Positions 54,455-64,000 of a stretch of DNA of 64,000 nucleotides are shown in pieces. Positions within the stretch are counted from its first letter, which is position 1. Each line of letters opens with the position of its first letter. Origin of the DNA: Eledone cirrhosa (lineage: Eukaryota > Mollusca > Cephalopoda > Octopoda > Eledonidae); contig OZ024742.1 in NCBI GenBank assembly GCA_964016885.1, forward strand, positions 6,952,158 to 7,016,157, in the 5' to 3' direction. The notes below the pieces were generated by a model. It saw nothing but the letters and a program-made list of their open reading frames with translations. It made no database searches and was not told where the DNA came from. The translations under genes were made by a program, and so were the position numbers.

Positions 54455-57400
54455 ACTGTCACCAACATCCAGTTCAGCCTCTCTCTGGTAATATACTGTC
54501 ACCACCATCCAGTTCAGCCTCTCTATGGTAATATACTGTCACCAACATCTAGTTCAGCCTCTTTCTGGTAATATACTGTCACCAACATCCAGTACAGCCT
54601 TTCTCTGGTAATATACTGTCACCAACATCCAGTTCATCCTCTCTCTGTAAATATACTGTCACCACCATCCAGTTCAGCCTCTCTCTGGTAATATACTGTC
54701 ACAAACATCCAGTTCAGCCTCTCTCTGGTAATATACTGTCACTACCATCCAGTTCAGCCTCTCTCTGGTAATATACTGTCACCACCATCCAGTTCAGCCT
54801 CTCTCTGGTAATATACTGTCACAAACATCAAGTTCAGCCTCTCTCTGGTAATATACTGTCACTACCATCCAGTTCAGCCTCTTTCTGGTAATATACTGTC
54901 ACCAACATCCAGTTCAGCCTTTCTCTGGTAATATACTGTCACCAACATCCAGTTCAGCCTCTCTCTGGTAACATACTGTCACCACCATCCAGTTCAGCCT
55001 CTCTCTGGTAATATACCGTCACCAACATCTAGTTCAGCCTCTTTCTGGTAATATACTGTCACCAACATCCAGTTCAGCCTCTCTATGGTAATATACTGTC
55101 ACCAACATCTAGTTCAGCCTCTTTCTGGTAATATACTGTCACCAACATCCAGTTCAGCCTTTCTCTGGTAATATACTGTCACCAACATCCAGTTCAGCCT
55201 CTCTCTGGTAATATACTGTCACAAACATCCAGTTCAGCCTCTCTCTGGGAATATACTGTCACTACCATCCAGTTCAGCCTCTCTCTGGTGATATACTGTC
55301 ACCAACATCCAGTTTGGTTTCTCTCTGGTAATATAGTGTCACCAACATCTAGTTCAGCCTCTCTCTGGTAATATACTGTCACCAACATCCAGTTCAGCTT
55401 CACTCCGGTGATATAGGGTCACCAACATCCAGTTCAATTTCCCTCTGGTAATATACTGTCACCAACATCCAGTTCAGCCTCTTTCTGGTAATATACTGTC
55501 ACCACCATCCAGTTCAGCCTCTCTCTGGTAATATACTGTCACAAACATCCAGTTCAGCCTCTCTCTGATAATATACTGTCACTACCATCCAGTTCAGCCT
55601 CTTTATGGTAATATACTCTCACCAACATCCAGTTCAGACTTTCTCTGGTAATATACTGTCACTAACATCCAGTTCAGCCTCTCTCTGGTAATATACTGTC
55701 ACAAACAACCAGTTCAGCCTCTCTCTGGTAATATACTGTCATTACCATCCAGTTCAGCCTCTTTCTGGTAATATACTGTCACCAACATCCAGTTCAGCCT
55801 CTCTCTGGTAACATACTGTCACCAACATCTAGTTCAGCCTCTTTCTGGTAATATACTGTCACCAACATCCAGTTCAGCCTTTCTCTGGTAATATGCTGTC
55901 ACCAACATCCAGTCCAGCCTCTCTCTAGTAATATACTGTCACCACCATCCAGTTCAGCCTCTCTATGGTAATATACTGTCACCAACATCTAGTTCAGCCT
56001 CTTTCTGGTAATATACTGTCACCACCATCCCGTTCAGCCTCTCTCTGGTAATATACTGTCACAAACATCCAGTTCAGCCTCTCTCTGGTAATATACTGTC
56101 ACTACCATCCAGTTCAGCCTGTTTCTGGTAATATACTGTCACCAACATCCAGTTCAGCCTTTCTCTGGTAATATACTGTCACCAACATCCAGTTCAGCCT
56201 CTCTCTGGTAACATACTGTCACCACCATCCAGTTCAGCCTCTCTATGGTAATATACTGTCACCAACATCTAGTTCAGCCTCTTTCTGGTAATATACTGTC
56301 ACCAACATCCAGTTCAGCCTTTCTCTGGTAATATACTGTCACCAACATCCAGTTCAGCCTCTCTCTGGTAATATACTGTCACAAACATCCAGTTCAGCCT
56401 CTCTCTGGGAATATACTGTCACTACCATCCAGTTCAGCCTCTCTCTGGTAATATACGGTCACCTACATCTAGTTCAGCCTCTTTCTGGTAATATACTGTT
56501 ACCAACATCAAGTTCAGCCTCTCTGTGGTAATATACTGTCACCAACATGCAGTTCAGCCTCTCTCTGGTGATATACTGTCACCAACATCCAGTTCAGATT
56601 CTCTCTGGTAATATACTGTCACCAACATCCAGTTTAGTTTCTCTCTGGTAATATAGTGTCACCAACATCTAGTTCAGCCTCTCTCTGGTAATATACTGTC
56701 ACCAACATCCAGTTCAGCTTCACTCCGGTAATATAGGGTCACCAACATCCAGTTCAATTTCTCTCTGGTAATATACTGTCACCAACATCCAGTTCAGCCT
56801 TTCTCTGGTAATATACTGTCACCAACATCCAGTTCAGCCTCTCTCTGGTAATATACTGTCACCAACATCCAGTTCAGCCTCTCTCTGGTAATATACTGTC
56901 ACCACCATCCAGTTCAGCCTCTCTATGGTAATATACTGTCACCAACATCTAGTTCAGCCTCTTTCTGGTAATATACTGTCACCAACATCCAGTACAGCCT
57001 TTCTGTGGTAATATACTGTCACCAACATCCAGTTCAGCCTCTCTCTGTAAATATACTGTCACCACCATCCAGTTCAGCCTCTCTCTGGTAATATACTGTC
57101 ACCAACATCCAGTTCAGCCTTTCTCTGGTAATATACTGTCACCAACATCCAGTTCAGCCTCTCTCTGGTAACATACTGTCACCACCATCCAGTTCAGCCT
57201 CTCTCTGGTAATATACCGTCACCAACATCTAGTTCAGCCTCTTTCTGGTAATATACTGTCACCAACATCCAGTTCAGCCTCTCTATGGTAATATACTGTC
57301 ACCAACATCCAGTTCAGCCTCTTTCTGGTAATATACTGTCACCAACATCCAGTTCAGCCTTTCTCTGGTAATATACTGTCACCAACATCCAGTTCAGCCT

Positions 57401-58614
57401 CTCTCTGGTAATATACTGTCACAAACATCCAGTTCAGCCTCTCTCTGGGAATATACTGTCACTACCATCCAGTTCAGCCTCTCTCTGGTGATATACTGTC
57501 ACCAACATCCAGTTCAGCTTCTCTCTGGTAATATACTGTCACCAACATCCAGTTTGGTTTCTCTCTGGTAATATAGTGTCACCAACATCCAGTTCAGCCT
57601 CTCTCTGGTAATATACTGTCACCACCATCCAGTTCAGCCTCTCTATGGTAATATACTGTCACCAACATCTAGTTCAGCCTCTTTCTGGTAATATACTGTC
57701 ACCAACATCCAGTACAGCCTTTCTCTGGTAATATACTGTCACCAACATCCAGTTCATCCTCTCTCTGTAAATATACTGTCACCACCATCCAGTTCAGCCT
57801 CTCTCTGGTAATATACTGTCACAAACATCCAGTTCAGCCTCTCTCTGGTAATATACTGTCACTACCATCCAGTTCAGCCTCTCTCTGGTAATATACTGTC
57901 ACCACCATCCAGTTCAGCCTCTCTCTGGTAATATACTGTCACAAACATCAAGTTCAGCCTCTCTCTGGTAATATACTGTCACTACCATCCAGTTCAGCCT
58001 CTTTCTGGTAATATACTGTCACCAACATCCAGTTCAGCCTTTCTCTGGTAATATACTGTCACCAACATCCAGTTCAGCCTCTCTCTGTAAATATACTGTC
58101 ACCACCATCCAGTTCAGCCTCTCTCTGGTAATATACTGTCACCAACATCCAGTTCAGCCTTTCTCTGGTAATATACTGTCACCAACATCCAGTTCAGCCT
58201 CTCTCTGGTAACATACTGTCACCACCATCCAGTTCAGCCTCTCTCTGGTAATATACCGTCACCAACATCTAGTTCAGCCTCTTTCTGGTAATATACTGTC
58301 ACCAACATCCAGTTCAGCCTCTCTATGGTAATATACTGTCACCAACATCCAGTTCAGCCTCTTTCTGGTAATATACTGTCACCAACATCCAGTTCAGCCT
58401 TTCTCTGGTAATATACTGTCACCAACATCCAGTTCAGCCTCTCTCTGGTAATATACTGTCACAAACATCCAGTTCAGCCTCTCTCTGGGAATATACTGTC
58501 ACTACCATCCAGTTCAGCCTCTCTCTGGTGATATACTGTCACCAACATCCAGTTCAGCTTCTCTCTGGTAATATACTGTCACCAACATCCAGTTTGGTTT
58601 CTCTCTGGTAATAT
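54455..58614. repeat. 4,160-bp HOR, copy 1 (104 units)
   Basis: First copy of a tandem pair offset by exactly 4,160 bp over 54455-57589. Markers: TTCATCCTC at 54633, CTCTGTAAATA at 54643, AGTTTGGTTT at 55311, CTCTGATAATAT near 55563, CTTTATGG near 55601, ATATGCTGTC at 55891, CACCTACATCT near 56460 and TTTCTGTGGTAAT near 57000. The last part, 57590-58614, is produced by the nested 1,040-bp duplication. Confidence 0.9.
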
Positions 58615-59126
58615 AGTGTCACCAACATCCAGTTCAGCCTCTCTCTGGTAATATACTGTCACCACCATCCAGTTCAGCCTCTCTATGGTAATATACTGTC
58701 ACCAACATCTAGTTCAGCCTCTTTCTGGTAATATACTGTCACCAACATCCAGTACAGCCTTTCTCTGGTAATATACTGTCACCAACATCCAGTTCATCCT
58801 CTCTCTGTAAATATACTGTCACCACCATCCAGTTCAGCCTCTCTCTGGTAATATACTGTCACAAACATCCAGTTCAGCCTCTCTCTGGTAATATACTGTC
58901 ACTACCATCCAGTTCAGCCTCTCTCTGGTAATATACTGTCACCACCATCCAGTTCAGCCTCTCTCTGGTAATATACTGTCACAAACATCAAGTTCAGCCT
59001 CTCTCTGGTAATATACTGTCACTACCATCCAGTTCAGCCTCTTTCTGGTAATATACTGTCACCAACATCCAGTTCAGCCTTTCTCTGGTAATATACTGTC
59101 ACCAACATCCAGTTCAGCCTCTCTCT
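57006..59126. repeat. 1,040-bp tandem HOR (26 units) nested in the 4,160-bp pair
   Basis: The stretch 57006-58086 repeats as 58046-59126 at an offset of 1,040 bp. It is bounded on the left by TTCTGTGG (57001) against TTCTCTGG (58041) and on the right by CTCTGTAAATA (58083) against CTCTGGTAACATA (59123). CTCTGTAAATA occurs at 57043, 57763, 58083 and 58803, and AGTTTGGTTT at 57551 and 58591. The duplication explains why 1,025 bp separate the two 4,160-bp matches. Confidence 0.88.
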
Positions 59127-61749
59127 GGTAACATACTGTCACCACCATCCAGTTCAGCCTCTCTCTGGTAATATACCGTCACCAACATCTAGTTCAGCCT
59201 CTTTCTGGTAATATACTGTCACCAACATCCAGTTCAGCCTCTCTATGGTAATATACTGTCACCAACATCTAGTTCAGCCTCTTTCTGGTAATATACTGTC
59301 ACCAACATCCAGTTCAGCCTTTCTCTGGTAATATACTGTCACCAACATCCAGTTCAGCCTCTCTCTGGTAATATACTGTCACAAACATCCAGTTCAGCCT
59401 CTCTCTGGGAATATACTGTCACTACCATCCAGTTCAGCCTCTCTCTGGTGATATACTGTCACCAACATCCAGTTTGGTTTCTCTCTGGTAATATAGTGTC
59501 ACCAACATCTAGTTCAGCCTCTCTCTGGTAATATACTGTCACCAACATCCAGTTCAGCTTCACTCCGGTGATATAGGGTCACCAACATCCAGTTCAATTT
59601 CCCTCTGGTAATATACTGTCACCAACATCCAGTTCAGCCTCTTTCTGGTAATATACTGTCACCACCATCCAGTTCAGCCTCTCTCTGGTAATATACTGTC
59701 ACAAACATCCAGTTCAGCCTCTCTCTGATAATATACTGTCACTACCATCCAGTTCAGCCTCTTTATGGTAATATACTCTCACCAACATCCAGTTCAGACT
59801 TTCTCTGGTAATATACTGTCACTAACATCCAGTTCAGCCTCTCTCTGGTAATATACTGTCACAAACAACCAGTTCAGCCTCTCTCTGGTAATATACTGTC
59901 ATTACCATCCAGTTCAGCCTCTTTCTGGTAATATACTGTCACCAACATCCAGTTCAGCCTCTCTCTGGTAACATACTGTCACCAACATCTAGTTCAGCCT
60001 CTTTCTGGTAATATACTGTCACCAACATCCAGTTCAGCCTTTCTCTGGTAATATGCTGTCACCAACATCCAGTCCAGCCTCTCTCTAGTAATATACTGTC
60101 ACCACCATCCAGTTCAGCCTCTCTATGGTAATATACTGTCACCAACATCTAGTTCAGCCTCTTTCTGGTAATATACTGTCACCACCATCCCGTTCAGCCT
60201 CTCTCTGGTAATATACTGTCACAAACATCCAGTTCAGCCTCTCTCTGGTAATATACTGTCACTACCATCCAGTTCAGCCTGTTTCTGGTAATATACTGTC
60301 ACCAACATCCAGTTCAGCCTTTCTCTGGTAATATACTGTCACCAACATCCAGTTCAGCCTCTCTCTGGTAACATACTGTCACCACCATCCAGTTCAGCCT
60401 CTCTATGGTAATATACTGTCACCAACATCTAGTTCAGCCTCTTTCTGGTAATATACTGTCACCAACATCCAGTTCAGCCTTTCTCTGGTAATATACTGTC
60501 ACCAACATCCAGTTCAGCCTCTCTCTGGTAATATACTGTCACAAACATCCAGTTCAGCCTCTCTCTGGGAATATACTGTCACTACCATCCAGTTCAGCCT
60601 CTCTCTGGTAATATACGGTCACCTACATCTAGTTCAGCCTCTTTCTGGTAATATACTGTTACCAACATCAAGTTCAGCCTCTCTGTGGTAATATACTGTC
60701 ACCAACATGCAGTTCAGCCTCTCTCTGGTGATATACTGTCACCAACATCCAGTTCAGATTCTCTCTGGTAATATACTGTCACCAACATCCAGTTTAGTTT
60801 CTCTCTGGTAATATAGTGTCACCAACATCTAGTTCAGCCTCTCTCTGGTAATATACTGTCACCAACATCCAGTTCAGCTTCACTCCGGTAATATAGGGTC
60901 ACCAACATCCAGTTCAATTTCTCTCTGGTAATATACTGTCACCAACATCCAGTTCAGCCTTTCTCTGGTAATATACTGTCACCAACATCCAGTTCAGCCT
61001 CTCTCTGGTAATATACTGTCACCAACATCCAGTTCAGCCTCTCTCTGGTAATATACTGTCACCACCATCCAGTTCAGCCTCTCTATGGTAATATACTGTC
61101 ACCAACATCTAGTTCAGCCTCTTTCTGGTAATATACTGTCACCAACATCCAGTACAGCCTTTCTGTGGTAATATACTGTCACCAACATCCAGTTCAGCCT
61201 CTCTCTGTAAATATACTGTCACCACCATCCAGTTCAGCCTCTCTCTGGTAATATACTGTCACCAACATCCAGTTCAGCCTTTCTCTGGTAATATACTGTC
61301 ACCAACATCCAGTTCAGCCTCTCTCTGGTAACATACTGTCACCACCATCCAGTTCAGCCTCTCTCTGGTAATATACCGTCACCAACATCTAGTTCAGCCT
61401 CTTTCTGGTAATATACTGTCACCAACATCCAGTTCAGCCTCTCTATGGTAATATACTGTCACCAACATCCAGTTCAGCCTCTTTCTGGTAATATACTGTC
61501 ACCAACATCCAGTTCAGCCTTTCTCTGGTAATATACTGTCACCAACATCCAGTTCAGCCTCTCTCTGGTAATATACTGTCACAAACATCCAGTTCAGCCT
61601 CTCTCTGGGAATATACTGTCACTACCATCCAGTTCAGCCTCTCTCTGGTGATATACTGTCACCAACATCCAGTTCAGCTTCTCTCTGGTAATATACTGTC
61701 ACCAACATCCAGTTTGGTTTCTCTCTGGTAATATAGTGTCACCAACATC
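58615..61749. repeat. 4,160-bp HOR, copy 2
   Basis: Second copy, matching 54455-57589. All checked markers recur at +4,160: TTCATCCTC at 58793, CTCTGATAATAT near 59723, CTTTATGG near 59761, ATATGCTGTC at 60051, CACCTACATCT near 60620 and TTTCTGTGG near 61160. No clear substitution was seen by eye. The copy ends at 61749, where CATCTAG replaces CATCCAG of 57589. Confidence 0.9.
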
Positions 61750-62280
61750 TAGTTCAGCCTCTCTCTGGTAATATACTGTCACCAACATCCAGTTCAGCTT
61801 CACTCCGGTGATATAGGGTCACCAACATCCAGTTCAATTTCCCTCTGGTAATATACTGTCACCAACATCCAGTTCAGCCTCTTTCTGGTAATATACTGTC
61901 ACCACCATCCAGTTCAGCCTCTCTCTGGTAATATACTGTCACAAACATCCAGTTCAGCCTCTCTCTGGTAATATACTGTCACTACCATCCAGTTCAGCCT
62001 CTTTCTGGTAATATACTCTCACCAACATCCAGTTCAGACTTTCTCTGGTAATATACTGTCACTAACATCCAGTTCAGCCTCTCTCTGGTAATATACTGTC
62101 ACAAACATCCAGTTCAGCCTCTCTCTGGTAATATACTGTCACAAACATCCAGTTCAGCCTCTCTCTGGGAATATACTGTCACTACCATCCAGTTCAGCCT
62201 CTCTCTGGTAATATACCGTCACCAACATCTAGTTCAGCCTCTTTCTGGTAATATACTGTCACCAACAATCAGTTCAGCCT
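61750..62280. repeat. Right-subfamily satellite block
   Basis: About 13 units in the right-half order: CCGG landmark at 61805 with TAGGGTC, CAATTTCCCT near 61834, CCTCTTT, CCACC, CACAAAC, CACTACC, ATACTCTC and CAGACTTTCT. It parallels 59565-59850 and 52605-52900. It then runs through GGGAATAT (near 62165) and TACCGTC with CATCTAG units into the foreign module that follows. Confidence 0.8.
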
Positions 62281-62900
62281 CTCTGTGGTAATATACTGTC
62301 ACCAACATGCAGTTCAGCCTCTCTCTGGTGATATACTGTCACCAACATCCAGTTCAGCTTCTCTCTGGTAATATACTGTCACCAACATACAGTTCAGCCT
62401 CTCTCTGGTAATATACTGTCACCAACATGCAGTTCAGCCTCTCTCTGGTAATATACTCTGACCAACATCCAGTTCATCTTCTCTCTGGTAATATACTGTC
62501 ACCAACATCCAGTTCAGCTTCTCTCTGGTAATATACTCTCACCAACATCCAGTTCAGCTTCTCTCTGTTAATATACTGTCACCAACATCCAGTTCAGCTG
62601 CTCTCTGGTGATATACTGTCACCAACATCCAGTTCAGCTCCTCTCTGGTAATATACTGTCAACACCATCCAGTTCAGCTTCTCTCTGGTAATATACTGTC
62701 ACCAACATCCAGTTCAGCCTCTCTCTGGTAATATACTGTCACCAACATCCAGTTCAGCAGCTCTTTGGTAATATACTGTCACTACCATTCAGTTGAGCCT
62801 CTCTCTGGTAATATACTGTCACCAACACCCAGTTCAGCTTCTCTCTGTTAATATACTGTCACCAACATCCAGTTAAGCTTCTCTCTGGTAATATACTGTC
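62281..62900. repeat. Left-subfamily module inside the right half
   Basis: About 15 units that match 33237-33856 at a constant offset of 29,044 bp. Markers are CATACAG, CATGCAG, ATACTCTG, two ATACTCTC-type units, CTGTTAATAT, TCAGCTGCTC (near 62594), TCAGCTCCTC (near 62634), GTCAACACC (near 62659), TCAGCAGCTCTTTGG (near 62754), CATTCAGTTGAGCC (near 62787) and ACACCCAG (near 62826). These markers otherwise occur only at 26.4-35.6 kb. At CATCCAGTTCAGCTGC it agrees with 32581 and 35221 rather than with CATCCATTTC of 33541. Confidence 0.88.
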
Positions 62901-64000
62901 ACCAACATCCAGTTCAGCCTTTCTCTGGTAATATACTGTCACCAACATCCAGTTCAGCCACTCTGGTAATATACTGTCACCACCATCCAGTTCAGCCTCT
63001 CTCTGGTAATATACTGTCACAAACATCCAGTTCAGCCTCTCTCTGGTAATATACTGTCACTACCATCCAGTTCAGCCTCTCTCTCGTAATATACTGTCAC
63101 CACCATCCAGTTCAGCCTCTCTCTGGTAATATACAGTCACAAACATCCAGTTCAGCCTCTCTCTGGTAATATACTGTCACTACCATCCAGTTCAGCCTCT
63201 TTCTGGTAATATACTGTCACCAACATCCAGTTCAGCCTTTCTCTGGTAATATACTGTCACCAACATCCAGTTCAGCCTCTCTCTGGTAACATACTGTCAC
63301 CACCATCCAGTTCAGCCTCTCTCTGGTAATATACCGTCACCAACATCTAGTTCAGCCTCTTTCTGGTAATATACTGTCACCAACATTCAGTTCAGCCTCT
63401 CTATGGTAATATACTGTCACCAACATCTAGTTCAGCCTCTTTCCGGTAATATACTGTCACCAACATCCCGTTCAGCCTTTCTCTGGTAATATACTGTCAC
63501 CAACATCCAGTTCAGCCTCTCTCTGTTAATATACTGTCACAAACATCCAGTTCAGCCTCTCTCTGGGAATATACTGTCACTACCATCCAGTTCAGCCTCT
63601 CTCTGGTGATATACTGTCACCAACATCCAGTTCAGCTTCTCTCTGGTAATATACTGTCACCAACATCCAGTTTAGTTTCTCTCTGGTAATATAGTGTCAC
63701 CAACATCTAGTTCAGCCTCTCTCTGGTAATATACTGTCACCAACATCCAGTTCAGCTTCACTCCGGTGATATAGGGTCACCAACATCCAGTTCAATTTCC
63801 CTCTGGTAATATACTGTCACCAACATCCAGTTCAGCCTTTCTCTGGTAATATACTGTCACCAACATCCAGTTCAGACTTTCTCTGGTAATATACTGTCAC
63901 TAACATCCAGTTCAGCCTCTCTCTGGTAATATACTGTCACAAACATCCAGTTCAGCCTCTCTCTGGTAATATACTGTCATTACCATCCAGTTCAGCCTCT
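62901..64000. repeat. Terminal right-subfamily block
   Basis: About 27 units in the right-half order, with a 2-bp deletion in GCCACTCTGGT near 62959 that lowers the register from +4 to +2. Other marks are CTCTCGTAAT near 63082, TACAGTC near 63133, GGTAACAT near 63286, TACCGTC near 63332, CTTTCCGGTAAT near 63440, CATCCCGTTC near 63465 and the CCGG/TAGGGTC landmark at 63763. The array runs to the window edge with no sign of ending. Confidence 0.85.

Larger units (their letters stand above)
1..64000. repeat. 40-bp satellite array, about 1,600 tandem units
   Basis: Every stretch of the window is a head-to-tail copy of one 40-bp unit, all in the same orientation. An exact consensus copy is at 641-680: it starts CTGGTAATAT, carries CTGTCACC at unit positions 12-19 and CATCCAG at 22-28, and ends CAGCCTCTCT. 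Composition of the consensus is 10 A, 12 T, 13 C and 5 G (45% GC), with no CpG. Most units differ from it by 0-4 substitutions. The net register drift over the window is +2 bases, giving about 1,599.95 units. There is no interruption by unique sequence or another repeat family. The family is not one I recognise. Centromeric or pericentromeric location is inferred only from size, homogeneity and HOR structure. Confidence 0.98.

Noticed and set aside
1..64000. CRISPR array
   Set aside because: The repeats are contiguous 40-mers with no unique spacers, no leader and no cas genes.
1..64000. Coding repeat protein (mucin-like or silk-like)
   Set aside because: A unit of 40 bp is not divisible by three and every frame meets consensus stops within 120 bp on both strands.
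1..64000. CENP-B box
   Set aside because: The CENP-B core needs TTCG and CGGG elements. The consensus has no CpG and no variant unit seen resembles the box.
1..64000. Telomeric or rDNA-related repeat
   Set aside because: No TTAGGG-type run and no rRNA-like sequence was seen; the unit length and composition do not fit.

Overview
The whole 64,000-base window is one uninterrupted tandem satellite array. The unit is 40 bp; an exact consensus copy lies at 641-680, beginning CTGGTAATAT and ending CAGCCTCTCT. From the first base to the last I count about 1,600 units. I found no unique sequence, transposon, RNA gene, promoter, CRISPR array or credible protein gene. An array this long, with higher-order structure and no genes, points to a eukaryotic chromosome, most plausibly centromeric or pericentromeric heterochromatin or another large satellite block. 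I do not recognise the repeat family and cannot name the organism. The consensus contains no CpG, which fits (but does not prove) a genome with CpG methylation.

The units are not identical. The same substitutions recur at fixed positions of the 40-mer (about positions 1, 4-8, 12-14, 19, 21, 25, 35, 37-39), giving 15-20 recognisable unit types. These occur in a semi-fixed order, and ordered blocks have been copied repeatedly, so the array is a nest of higher-order repeats (HORs) at several scales. Left to right: a leading block (1-2401); a 1,240-bp tandem pair (2402-4918); a ~1.64-1.72-kb pair (4590-7961); a 1,800-bp pair (7640-11325); a 6,000-bp duplication (9440-15179 and 15180-21179); a ~4.16-kb pair (18166-26140); a mixed block (26141-27709); a 3.2-kb copy displaced by exactly 10,000 bp (27710-30905); a 2,639-bp pair (30730-35588); a 360-bp pair (36575-37313); a 3,800-bp pair (37793-45080); a further relative of it (45081-46761); an 1,842-bp pair (46762-50462); overlapping 2.36/2.84-kb repeats (50463-54454); a 4,160-bp pair with a 1,040-bp pair nested in it (54455-61749); and a mosaic end (61750-64000).

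Two large-scale features stand out. Diagnostic unit types change at about 37.3-38.1 kb, dividing the array into a left and a right subfamily, and a left-type module reappears alone near the right end (62281-62900). Unit length is very strictly kept: only 12 one- or two-base register shifts occur in ~1,600 units, reducible to about 7 original events because several are inherited through HOR copying. This pattern is what unequal crossing-over, gene conversion or similar recombination in register would leave. All comparisons were made by eye; boundaries are good to a few bases where a diagnostic substitution exists and to about one unit otherwise.
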